Source: Saccoglossus kowalevskii
Taxonomy: Eukaryota; Hemichordata; Enteropneusta; Harrimaniidae
Assembly: GCF_000003605.2 (NCBI RefSeq)
Contig: NW_003122908.1
Coordinates: 42,350 to 106,349 of the forward strand
Reading direction: 5' to 3'
DNA: 64,000 nt
Shown here: positions 50,101 through 61,300 of the stretch, one piece after another
Layout of the letters: each line of letters starts with the position of its first letter
How positions within the stretch are numbered: position 1 is the first letter of the stretch
Position numbers and translations under genes: made by a program
Notes under the pieces: model-generated
Told to the model about the DNA's origin: nothing
The model's database searches: none
What the model saw: the letters and a program-made list of their open reading frames with translations, nothing else

Positions 50101-53100
50101 TCAATTAATTGATCCAAATATTTGACTAAAATGCCCCAAGTGAGCCAAAAATTACAGATAGCGCTTTTGCCGGAGATATCTGGCAAACGATAGACGGAAT
50201 GAAACCGTTAAGTAATGAGACGTGATCTGCGAATGAACGTGAATGCCAGTTCGTATCATCTTTCAATATTTCTACATTAATAACTGTCAGTTGTCGTCAG
50301 CCTACTGTTATGAATTAATGGCTATCCCGCTGTGCCGCCTCTGACCAGCGCTGTGTTTCTAATTAAAAACGAACCAAGACAAGATAATACGTCGCCCACC
50401 TCCAAGAATCGTACATCAGTGTCTATAATGAGTCGTCGATGGGAGGTTCCATGCTATTAGAAAGGCGGTCCCGGTGCAAAGGTGGCGGGGAGGAGGGAAA
50501 ACCGTTTCGATCATGATACACGCAGTACATGTGCGTTGCGGTTGAGGAATCCTAAATTCCCGTCATTTCTCTCTATAACTCTTTTTCCTCCGGGGCATTT
50601 TCTTGGAAAGGAAGGAAAGGCGCTGGATCGAGTCTCAAATCGGATGTTCTAGGGCACCTGCAACGACTCTTACATGCAATTAATTTATATGGCAATTTTG
50701 AAAGTCCCCATTTAGATATAGATACAATCATTGCTGGTCATTTCCTTCTTTTCATCAATGCGGGAGTCTGTGTGTTTCAATTAATATTTAAAATAGCCAT
50801 CCCCGAATATGGATGGCCAAATCCGACTGGAGTTGTCAGTTGGTGATTTCGCCTACCGGGCAAATTTCACCTTTCGGGGAAAGAAATGAAATGAAACACA
50901 GGTTGAAATAAACTACAGACACGTTTCTTTTGTGATACTATACGAGACACGTCAGACTTCAATGTATTACATTTTTCTCATATATTTTGCCCTAGCTGCT
51001 TGATTAGCCCGTTTTTCTCCATGACTCGCAACTAGTGCGCACAGCCGCGACTGCCGAATATACCAATCAACGCGGAATTGGCGTTTGATTAACGACGCGT
51101 GGTTTGGAGTTATAAATTAAAGGCATGTCATTGCAAATGTGAAATTTCCAAACTGAGAAGTGACCCAGTTAAGACTCGCAACAATCCGTAGCCAAGTTGA
51201 CAATTGAATTTCCCGTGTTATCTGTTTGAGGGCGTGTTGTCAACTTGCGACGAGCCGTTGCTATAGCAAGATACATAGATACTAAAGAAACATTACGCCA
51301 AGCGGCTGGCTGGTTGTAACGCGTGGAATTGAAAGTGCGTAATTGTAATAACAGAAATATACAATTAAAAACAGTTCATTGACCTCACCTAGGCTCGCCC
51401 CGCACCTCACACATACACACCAACCCACCCGCTATTCTTTTTGGATATGATACTTGTGTAACTTACTATTTTTAATGACATAAGCAAAATTACCGGGTGA
51501 AGTCATTTAATTCAATATTCTAGTTAATATGAATAAAAAAAACGTATATATTTTAATTGTTCGCCCCTTTGGCATGATGTATTTAAACGTCATTTTTTTT
51601 CCAGAACGGAAAACAGAACAAAACAAATTAGTTTTCAACCGACTAATCTCTCAGCGCAGTTTGAGCGCTAGGGCTTACCGGAAAACACTTCCAAGCCACG
51701 AGTTATTTTAAACCCTCGTTAACGAGCTTTTCTCGTCGTCGGAAGAAAATAATGATTTTGGAAACATGTCTTCAGCAGTGGCAATACAATTACTGGGAGA
51801 TGTGGGGTGCATCCGGGCGCAACGTAGCACGCAAATACTCTCGTTTGCTTGTCGACAGTCAGCAAAGGTCAAATACAGACCCTCTGGTCACAGTTGAATT
51901 CAACAGATGCTTCAGATAGAATTAATGTAAATAATGAAAACATCGACGGTTTGGAGGGGGAGAGAATTCTCAAATATTTAACCAATTAATTGCGACTGAA
52001 ATAAAACGCCGAGTGTTTGGTTTGAGGCGGCGAAGGAGAGCGCTGTGATACACTGAAACTACGCCACGGATACACTTCCTAGTCTTCTCACTGATACTCT
52101 GCCAAGAAAACGATATACGAGTTTAAAAAAAAAGTCAGATCGGAATTACAGAGAAAATTAAGGCGCGCATTTATCTCGTCAGCGAGGTAGCAATCACCAT
52201 ATAGGGGATATATCAAGCCGATGACATCAGAAGCCATTGGTGACAGCTGGGAGAGAACCAGCTGAAACACGGAACTCCTGAGCGAAAGTAAAAGATAATA
52301 TACTCGACTCGCTGGAAATTTGGCTCCATTATCGAGCGCATATGTAAAAATGTTATTACCGAGTATTGAACCGTGTCACCGGTTGAAAATGCAATGTATC
52401 GTTCGATGACGGTATTAACAGGTGGTTGCAGCGCCCTCTGGCGATAGACAATTAATAATCCGTTGCTTGTATTCGCGTATAAAAAAATGTCGCCTGTAAT
52501 TATTGAGGAATGAAATCAAATGTATATATATAAATTTTTATTTCATGGATACTATCGAAAGTGTATCAAAAATATGGATTGTAGCAGGCGTCGACTCGAC
52601 TATTGGTAACGAGGATAACTCTCCTAATTAGTATCCTCAGTTGAAATGCGAACACGCCAAGCCTCCATGTATTTTTGGCAATTGCAATTTGCGCGTAATG
52701 TTGGACAGTCACGCAATGGTGTTCCAACGTGCGGATGCACCCCCACTAATGACAACCTCCATTGTCATCTCATCAACGCTCGTCGGATGGGAGCTGTCTA
52801 TCATGTTCGTTCAAAGGTTAACGCACAGAAAGGACTCTGTTAGCGGGTCTATGAGACGGGATTTGCGTGAACTCCGACCCAAGCAGGCAGGAAATTCAAT
52901 CGAACACGGTTAGGGTGAGGCCGTATCATGGGAAAAGCTTAAAACATGAGCTTAGATTGGCAGATAGGGATGGAACATATGCCCCTCACAGTGTTTGTTT
53001 TCTTTGCAGCCTCCAGGATTCTATCGCGTGTCTCTGTAATTGCGTTGATATTTTTGGAACTGTGGGCAATTTCACCGAAAAATTTCGCCTCAATACTGGC

Positions 53101-55694
53101 AGTATTCGCTACGTGACTTTGCGTAGACACACATAATGTACATTCGTACCATCCTTGCCGATTTCAGCCCTGCCAATTTCACACTCGTATGGCCACAATG
53201 TAAGTCGCCGATCGAGGTGACATGTTTTTGTTGTAAATCCCGTGTTATAAAAAAAAAATAATGTGTTTTAACATTGATGTAAGTAACGTGCATAGTATTT
53301 CATTATTGGTTCCACTCTCCATATCGTATCGCTTGCGAAGGCATATCCACAAAAGGTGAATTCCTTATGATATTGCTACGTCGTATGACATCACTCCCGG
53401 ATTGCCATACATAATGGTCCAATGTGCACCGCTCTTGGTAATTTAGAAGCCCCCCACCACAACTTTACATGTAAATCAATACATGGGGGTTCTAGTTTTC
53501 ACAGGGATATACCATATATAACTTCAAATCCCCCATAGGCATATGTTTTACTCCACCGGGGTAAAATGGCCTTGTCCATCATCTATCGTACGTCAGTGAC
53601 TCGTACATCGTCGTTACACGAGTACTACAGCCGATTCTCCTCTTTCCCCCATCGGAGATGGCTATGTGGTTGTCATGGAAATATTAACTTAAAATGGATG
53701 TGCGTTGTTGTGAGTTATTTTCTCTGCTGCAAGCGAAGCATCAGCCAGGACATTGAACAATAATTCCCAATTTTCAAGTTTGCTATGAAGATACGGCAAA
53801 ATATGTATTACTAGTTCATACTGCCAGTCATTGTCGCACCCAGTCTTATTATGTTTTTGCAAGATTAAATAACACGCGAGCTATGTTTATGTGCACCCAT
53901 ATAAAGCGGCATATACACATACATATCTCTCCGAGATTTAAAAAAAAACGGAGTCAAGAGATAAATGAAAGGAAAAAAAAAAACGGTTATCATGTTGATA
54001 TAAGAACTAACAGCATAATACAGTTTTTAAACGACGAACAACGGACTACTTTACTTTACTCGTTGCTTTGCCCACCCCTCACACGGTAATAAATCGACTC
54101 TCCTTTTCTTTCCTTTCATAAGAAACGATCGAACAGCTCACCCCATTTTCTCGGCACAGTACAGAGAATTTCCGCTGTCATTCTAATTTTTTTTTAGTAA
54201 TAGTGGGTAGTTTTTATTTCTGTGTTATCATTTTCTTGTGGCCCCAGGCGATTTTTCCAGCTCACCACAACAAGATCAATTTACGGTGGATGGAGCTTCT
54301 CTGTGTTATCATCGTTGAAATTCTAGGGTGCAAACTTTGACGATAGCTTTCAATTTCTTTTCGTTGACTTAACTTACTTTGTTGTCAAAAGTGGAGAACC
54401 GTTTTCATCTTCGACTTAAACTGTTTTAGACTGTCATGCGCAGTTCAGCGCTTGTGGGCTTTGGAGTAATTATAATCATCATGTCCTTTGTTTGGCAACT
54501 TTTTACGTTTCTGAATGAAAATGTTGATTTGGGGGAAAAATGATTAAAATAAAATGCGTTGCAGCCCGGGGCGCTTGTAATATTTTGCCAAAAACTAAAT
54601 CAACTCACACTTCTTTAGCTTACTTTTAACCAATCATTTTGAATGGTGAAAGAAAAAAGATTTACTTGGTGGGAATATGGCTATGGGATGTAGTTGTATC
54701 AGACGGCATTATCCATAACTCTCCAATTGCGATGAAACAGACTAGATGGGTGTTGATGGGTCTCACTTAACTCGTTACCTGCAGAGGAAAGATTGACCAG
54801 CGTTGCTATGGCGACTAGATTTCCTGATATGTGTTGGGTATAGTTTGAACTAATTCGTCTCCAATGCCTGTCAGATCAGCTTGCCGATTCTGATTTCCGG
54901 CGAACCCTGTCATCTTCACCGTCCACGATAAGACGTGCACTTTTTCCTAGGCGACTATAAATAAGAGCTGGCGCGAGTAATCACAAATGAAGACACGCAC
55001 ACACACACAAACATACACAGACGCGCGCACATCGGTCAAAGGTCAAATATAGAAGTAGATCTTGGTGAGGATAGGAATGGCAATGGTGGGTCGTCGCAAC
55101 TTCTTTATTTCATTTCCATAATTACGACGACCCTTTCTAAGAATAAATGCACTGGAGTTGGACACCATTTTTTAGCCGGGGTTCCAATTTTGAAATATCC
55201 AATATTCAACCTTATAATGGTAGCTTAGAGCTATCAACTAAAGATTGGGTGTTGTTAATAATATATTGCGAAGTGGAGTCCCATCTGTCCCCCCTCGGAT
55301 CATCATCGCCCTTAACATATTTTTCTCCTTAGTATTTTAAATAGCATATGTTCCGGTGAGTATGCCGTTATAGGCAAAATACTACGTTAAACCTCTTTGA
55401 AATTTGGGAGCCTCAAATCACTAGCCAGATTTGGGGTTATCTCATTATTAATGCACGGAACGATATAGGCGGTTATTCCAAGTCCCACTTTGTTGTTGAT
55501 GTAGTTTGTAATTTGGCCCAGCGTGCGCTATTTCATTCGGTGTTAACCATTTCGACACTCATTATCTTTGGTTTGTTTTACAGCGACCCCTTGCAATATC
55601 CGTCAAAGCTTAAAGCACTGCCGCCATTATTAGTGAGTCCCACATACGGAGGGAGGGCCCCACATCTTTTACCCGCGCGCCACATTTCTGGTAT

Positions 55695-55697
<3 letters not shown>
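47167..55697. other. Non-coding block
   Basis: No gene is called. Notable sites are a poly(A) run at about 47322-47340, an AT/GT microsatellite at 48434-48488, a CRE octamer at 48713-48720 and open minus frames at 52.94-53.27 kb (see findings). An open plus frame at 47826-48070 follows an ATATTTTCAG acceptor shape but has no domain or partner. Probably intergenic or intronic. Confidence 0.4.
48434..48488. repeat. (TA)n/(TATG)n microsatellite
   Basis: An AT dinucleotide run broken by three regularly spaced GTGTATATAT-type units. A simple repeat with no coding role seen. Confidence 0.9.

Positions 55698-55752
<55 letters not shown>
55698..55752. repeat. (AT)27 microsatellite
   Basis: About 54 bases of uninterrupted AT dinucleotide, able to extrude as a cruciform. 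Open frames through it on both strands are simply the repeat read as Tyr-Ile and should be ignored. Confidence 0.95.
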
Positions 55753-55753
<1 letters not shown>

Positions 55754-58060
55754 GTTTTTTTCTGCGAGTTTCGGCCAACGCGTCTTCCAATCAATCAATA
55801 GTTTATCACTGCGGGCGAAGAGAGCCAATGCGCCTTCTGATCTATTGGCTTAAAAGGTTTAATATTCCGTGAAAAATGACACTCCATTCATCGGCAGTGG
55901 ATACCCCCCCCCCCCCACATCAGAAATTAACAGTTTCGGAATCGTGCAAAGAGACTGAAATCCGACTCCAAATAAAATTCGATGGTTTTCTGTTTCGCTT
56001 CACTTACAGAAGTATCAGGATTTGTCTCTCTGGTTGAGCACAGTAATTGGAGCACAATATCAAAACTAAAGACAAATCATTTTGCGCACTATTTGCATTT
56101 GTTCTTCATTCGTGACAGTAGATTCTAAACAGTAGCATGTAAGGCCAACCATATTTTTCTAATCCATACAAAATGTCGGTTAAATGGCAACTTAATGAAT
56201 GATGTTTAAGCGTGACAACATCAGGTCGCGATGGCGTTTTGATTTATAATTCGCTTTCTTTTTTTAATATGGAGATTTTCCAAAACCATGCTTCTGTCGC
56301 TGACCCTCCAGCTAAAAGGTTAAGCATGACAGTGTGGTAGCGTGCACACATTTAAGGGATCATCGTGTCCATCATTCTAATAACAGGGGAAAAAAACATT
56401 ACGGAAAATTCGGAACTGGAATCTCATATCTCATGTCGTTGTATCATTAATAGCAACAGCATCCTTTCTGTACTCCTCACTTTAGCACAACAGTACAATC
56501 AATACCATCAACGGGGGTACATACAAAAAAAAATCGTACGACATTCACGCTTTTTAGGTCAGGATAGCGAAATGAACACCGTGTTTCCCGCCAAAACTAG
56601 CATAAGCGTTCTCGGGTTAGGGTAATGCAAATTGAATGGCTAGCTTGAAAGGTAAATTTGATATAAAAATGTGCAATGTATTGTGCGAGGTAGTGGGTTG
56701 GGAGGAGCCAACGTCTTTGTGCCATTCATCTGTCATTAGTTGCGCTAAATGACAACATGCTGATATTTGATGACCTTATTTAGCGATAAAATTGACTACT
56801 GTTGTCATGGCAAAATATAGACACCGTGCATACTTGTGGGGGAAAAGGTGGGGGAGATGCATATTCATTGATCTTAAGAGCCAGCTTAGTTTCGTGAAAA
56901 ATTGAAAGTGTTAAATTTTCTATGGCCCCGATAATAACAGACGCGATAGCTTTGGCGGGCTACAGTTTATCCCTTTTATTGGATGATTTTTCTTGAAGAA
57001 TACGCATGTTATATTATACAAGCTCTGTATATGGATTCAATTGTCCAGACGTACCACCTCTCCCTTCCTCAATCTAGTTTTCAATTGTCTCTTATGAAAG
57101 AACATAACACGGATAAATATTTGCTTGGATCCTCAATGGTGTAACTCAACACCCACGGATGTAACCGGAGAGTTTTGCGTTTAGCACTCTGATAGTCATA
57201 TCTGGGGATCCAATCACCGTGGGTTGGCCCAAATGATCCACTAATCCTACTCCCCGTACAATAGACCGCCGAATTCTAATTCCCTACTCCGGCACCGTCA
57301 AACAATTGATAATTAGTGGACCGCTCTCGCTTTTACAGAGAGATTATTTAAACTCCACTGTTCAATTTTCCGCGCTCCTCCGCTTTTGCGATCGCCCATT
57401 GAATAGCGCATTAATGAGGCCCAAATACCGCAGCAGATTAAAGGTTACCAGAACAATTTACAACAAGTCCTATCCCGCAACAGAAAAAAAAAGTGGAAGT
57501 GAAACCACCAAAAAAAAGAGAAAGAAACCAAGCGTCATATTCCCTTTTTCGACATTGTCACTGTCGACTTTTTATTTTACAAAGCACATCTAAGTTAGGG
57601 TTCAAATTTGGCGCGTTAAAGCCTCGTTGTACGCAGACGACATAGCTGGGTCAGAAAAGTGCAAGTTACTAGTCGTGTAGTTTCTGAAGAAACCAAAATA
57701 TAAATATGACAAAGTTTCAGTTGCAAGTAATGTATAATTAGACGTTTCTTTTTTTCTTTTTCTTTTTGACGGGCATTTTTTCCCGCTTCAATTGAAGGTT
57801 TCATTCAGAAATTTGCGCGCATTAGTGGCTGGCTACACGTTGTTCAAGACGTTATTATAACATGAGAGCTGTTGGCAATTAGTTTTATGCATTAAAATCG
57901 AATTAACCCGGGTTATATTATTGATGTGCTATTTCACAACAAGAAGACAAATACCCAAGGTCGAATTCTTAAAATCGTCTTTCTGTTCTGTTCTGTTCTG
58001 TTTTGTTTTGTTTTAAAGAGAACATTTTAATTACCGCATACAGGAACTGTAAAAATACAG
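55753..58060. other. Non-coding block
   Basis: A strong acceptor (TGTTTCGCTTCACTTACAG) ends at 56007 on the plus strand. The same bases form a good donor on the minus strand; see findings. A pentanucleotide run (TTCTG)4(TTTTG)3 lies at 57977-58014. No gene is called. Confidence 0.4.
57977..58014. repeat. (TTCTG)n/(TTTTG)n microsatellite
   Basis: Several TTCTG units grade into TTTTG units by a single base change, so the second block probably arose from the first. Confidence 0.85.
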
Positions 58061-58108
58061 GAATAGTACCGAAGGTTGGACTTCGGCGGATTTTACTCGC
58101 CAAGCAAA

Positions 58109-58306
58109 ATGAACAGAGAGAGTAGTTCAACAAAAGAGAATCGGGGGAAGCTGTCCAACCTCATTACGCCACTGGGGCAACTTCAGGCAGAATGTGAAAA
58201 GAACCGCGTCACTAAAGTGGTGTCGGCGTACACATCCGCTAAAGCTATCGAGCAGACGAAACAACCCCTTTCCTCCACATCCCCAAACAAACAGATGGAG
58301 AGATGA
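58109..58306 (+). CDS. Candidate 65-codon frame, unknown protein
   Basis: The ATG at 58109 has A at -3. The frame, MNRESSSTKENRGKLSNLIT, then PLGQLQAECEKNRVTK and on to SSTSPNKQMER, is hydrophilic, Ser/Thr/Lys-rich and without a membrane segment. Its central part could be a short amphipathic helix. The frame is open upstream to a TAG at 58064-58066, just after an acceptor-like ATACAG/GAATAG. Third positions are about 53% G/C, above the surroundings. The TGA stop overlaps a second ATG (58303). It may be a C-terminal exon, a small protein or an upstream ORF. No family is recognised. Confidence 0.3.
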   Translation: MNRESSSTKENRGKLSNLITPLGQLQAECEKNRVTKVVSAYTSAKAIEQTKQPLSSTSPNKQMER

Positions 58307-58345
58307 GTTACTATGGCGACCTCCTAACGCTAGGGAAGTCGTCAG
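58303..58345 (+). CDS. Candidate start exon overlapping the previous stop
   Basis: ATG AGT TAC begins inside the TGA of the preceding frame (ATGA overlap) and reads MSYYGDLLTLGKSS to a good donor TCAG/GTAAAA at 58346, leaving in phase 1. The same frame is open backwards to 58240. If a transcript covers both frames, the first would behave as a long upstream ORF and this would be the main start. That is inference; only the open frame and the donor are seen. Confidence 0.2.
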
Positions 58346-61300
58346 GTAAAAGTTTGCCGGTAATGCGAATTCTACGGGTAGGTTGTCAGTTCTAATTACA
58401 ACACTCGTTACTACTGCTGGCGTAGTGATAAATTTTATTAACTTTGCACTGACCCCCGTACGCCAATTGGCCTCGCGCCAATGTTTAATAGAGGCTAGAA
58501 TCGCACATTCCGTTCTCTCCTTTAATTGTTATCTTGTCCTTTTTAAGACCGTTATTTCGGCTGCCGTGCCCTCTTGAAGGGGCGTGTTCGCTTTCACTGA
58601 TCATCGACGGAGGTCGCGCATGCAAATGACGCGTTTCAATATTTATTACTCGGGGTGTTAGTCCGTTTTACTGACATATTCCCCCATGCCATGATTAATA
58701 ATGGCATTGGCAATAAAACAATGCGAGCATATGGCCATCAACTGTAGCTGCATTTGTCAATCGTATTCACCATTGTTCGCATGTCACATATGTCAAAAAT
58801 AATTACATCCTAGGAACCCGAACATCTCTTTCACTTTCCCGCGTTCCCCATCCCCATCCCCGTCCCCGTTCCCGTCTCCCATATTCGATGAACACTCCAT
58901 AAGCACAGAGATTCGCGATACTGCTTTTTTTATTTATTTACGTGTTCGTCATTAAACATCAGAATACCAGTTGTAACCTCTGACCTCGACCTAACAGATA
59001 GTGACGAGGGTACAGGTTGTCCATGTTTATTGTTATGACGCTTTTGGTAGCCACTTCAGCAATACTGCAGGAATTCGTTTCGCTCCACTTGTGCGATGTC
59101 GTCACAATTAAACTGTTTTAATGTGAAAACTTACAAAATTACTTATTTTCTCAATGAGTTCTGAGGGAAGGAAAGAGGGAGGAATTTGTGTAGGGTGGTG
59201 CGGACGACATACCATATCGCTGCTTTCGAGTCTTAGCACTTGAAGGGTATGTTATTATAATAACCCCAAACATTTCAATCCCAATGGCTAGTCGCAAATA
59301 TCACGTGGACAGTCACAAAAGCACGTGGTCAGGGCTTTATTAATTACGCTACTCTAGTTAGTGTGTGGGATTTTGATAATATGGTGTACACATACGATAC
59401 AACATGTAGTTGCATCGCTCACATAATAAGATCTAGAGTGAATCTCAAACGCTCAATTGAATAATGGCACGTAGCCAAATTTACATTACAATGTTTTAAA
59501 TTTTTATATATTTTTAATGTACATATATTTGTATTTCAATGGTCACGGATTCATCCCAAAACATTCTCCTATTAAGACTGTTTTTGGATAATTATACAGT
59601 TGCCCTTAACGTGGATGGACCAAACACTCGTACAGTAATTATATATATATATATATATATATATAATTATAAAGTGTTCACTGCAATACGGTGTTGTCAA
59701 TAAACTAGCTACACTAAATGGGACGGAAACGGGTCGAAGCAGATGAAAAGTTTATGCGACTATAAAATCGCTCTGGATTATTTGACTTCAAACTCGCATT
59801 TCCCATTTTTACCTATTTTATTTTTATTGTAATGTTCACGAGGAAATAAGAAATTGGAGACGGAGTCATATTTTCCAATAAAAATCACGTAACTTTTGAC
59901 ATCGGAAGGAAAAGCAAAGTTTTTTTTTTTCACTCGGAGCGATAGAAATAAATTAATTTTGATGATCGTTCTGATCTCTCTGTATTCCGTATTGTGGCTT
60001 TATTTTGCGAACAATTGGGCTGTCAGATTTATGCTTTTTTCACTTTACGTGTCACTTATCCTCCATGCATTCGTGTCAGCCGGCTTTGACACCGGGGCTC
60101 ACAGCACGTTGAATTGGGGTATGCTGGGAAAGGTTCACATATTTTTCAGGGTTTATGAGAGCACGACAAAAGAAGCAGGCGATTTTTCCTTATTTTGAAC
60201 CATATGGCATAAGAATAACGTATGCGATAGCTGACGTTGACTGACAGGTGTAAGAAGCAGCAACTATTTGAGCCCTGCACCTCAAATTCCCCCCTCCCCA
60301 TCACATTGGCATACAGGCATACAAAAGTACATAACACTTTAAATGATGGACCCGAGCTTCTAGCTATACCCCATGCCTTTTTTTCACCCTTAACTAGATT
60401 TGTCAACATATAGTAGTCGCTACATTACACAAATTATTTAATGGTTCTGCCTATTTAGTCGAAATATCGAGCAAATGTACTCGTTTTATTGGGCATTCAT
60501 GGGTATCAACACGATCCCCCCTCGAGAGCCGTCTCAAACGCTCGATTTAAAAATTATGTATGTATTCCATGTATTATTGTAAAATCGAATAACTGCAGTC
60601 ATTTCATATAATTTTGTTTTAACGCTATGGTCACCTTGGCAACAACCCCCCACCCTCTCCGCTCTGAACAAGTATGTAAACGTCTTGGCTGATTTGCATA
60701 TCTAATCTGCATACAAAAAGCGCGTGTTTTGTTTTCATTTTCACAGCTACTATGGTGGGGTTCCACGATGCGTTATGAATAGCGCATTAACTGCCTATTC
60801 AGGCTGGCTGGGCTGCTTTCAAACCACACGATTTCCTATCGTCTACGACTACACTTGAGAGCTGAGGCGATATACTAGTCTACACAAGAGCCCTTTGCGA
60901 GTTTTGTGTGAACCTTGTAAAGCGAAACTGACGAGCGTTGAATTCTTCTTTTGCTTATGTCATCAGTTGCTATTGTCCACGCCTAGTGAAAAATCTATAT
61001 CAAGCCTCAAAAGCAGTAAATAAATAGCATTTTATCCCATTATTCCGACTCTCACAATTTTATTGTTTTTAATATTGAAAGACCGTTCTTTGTCTTTTTT
61101 TCCAATGCCTTTAGTGAGCTACTTTCCAGTGGCAAAAAAGAATAAACCGAATAGGCACTGGTCATGACTGTTACAACATTATGTGCTGTTTTTAAAATAC
61201 CGTTATGTATGTGTGTACGTCCCACACTCTGCGGTCGTCGTCCTCCGTCTCTGCACACCATGGAAGGGGATATTATAACTGCACGTTGCGATTATGGGTG

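Noticed and set aside
55578-55790. Open frames through the AT repeat on both strands
   Set aside because: They are the dinucleotide repeat read as alternating Tyr and Ile.
57621-57660. LYADDIAG motif like a reverse transcriptase active site
   Set aside because: The YADD sits in a frame only about 20 codons long and none of the flanking reverse-transcriptase motifs are present; most likely coincidence.
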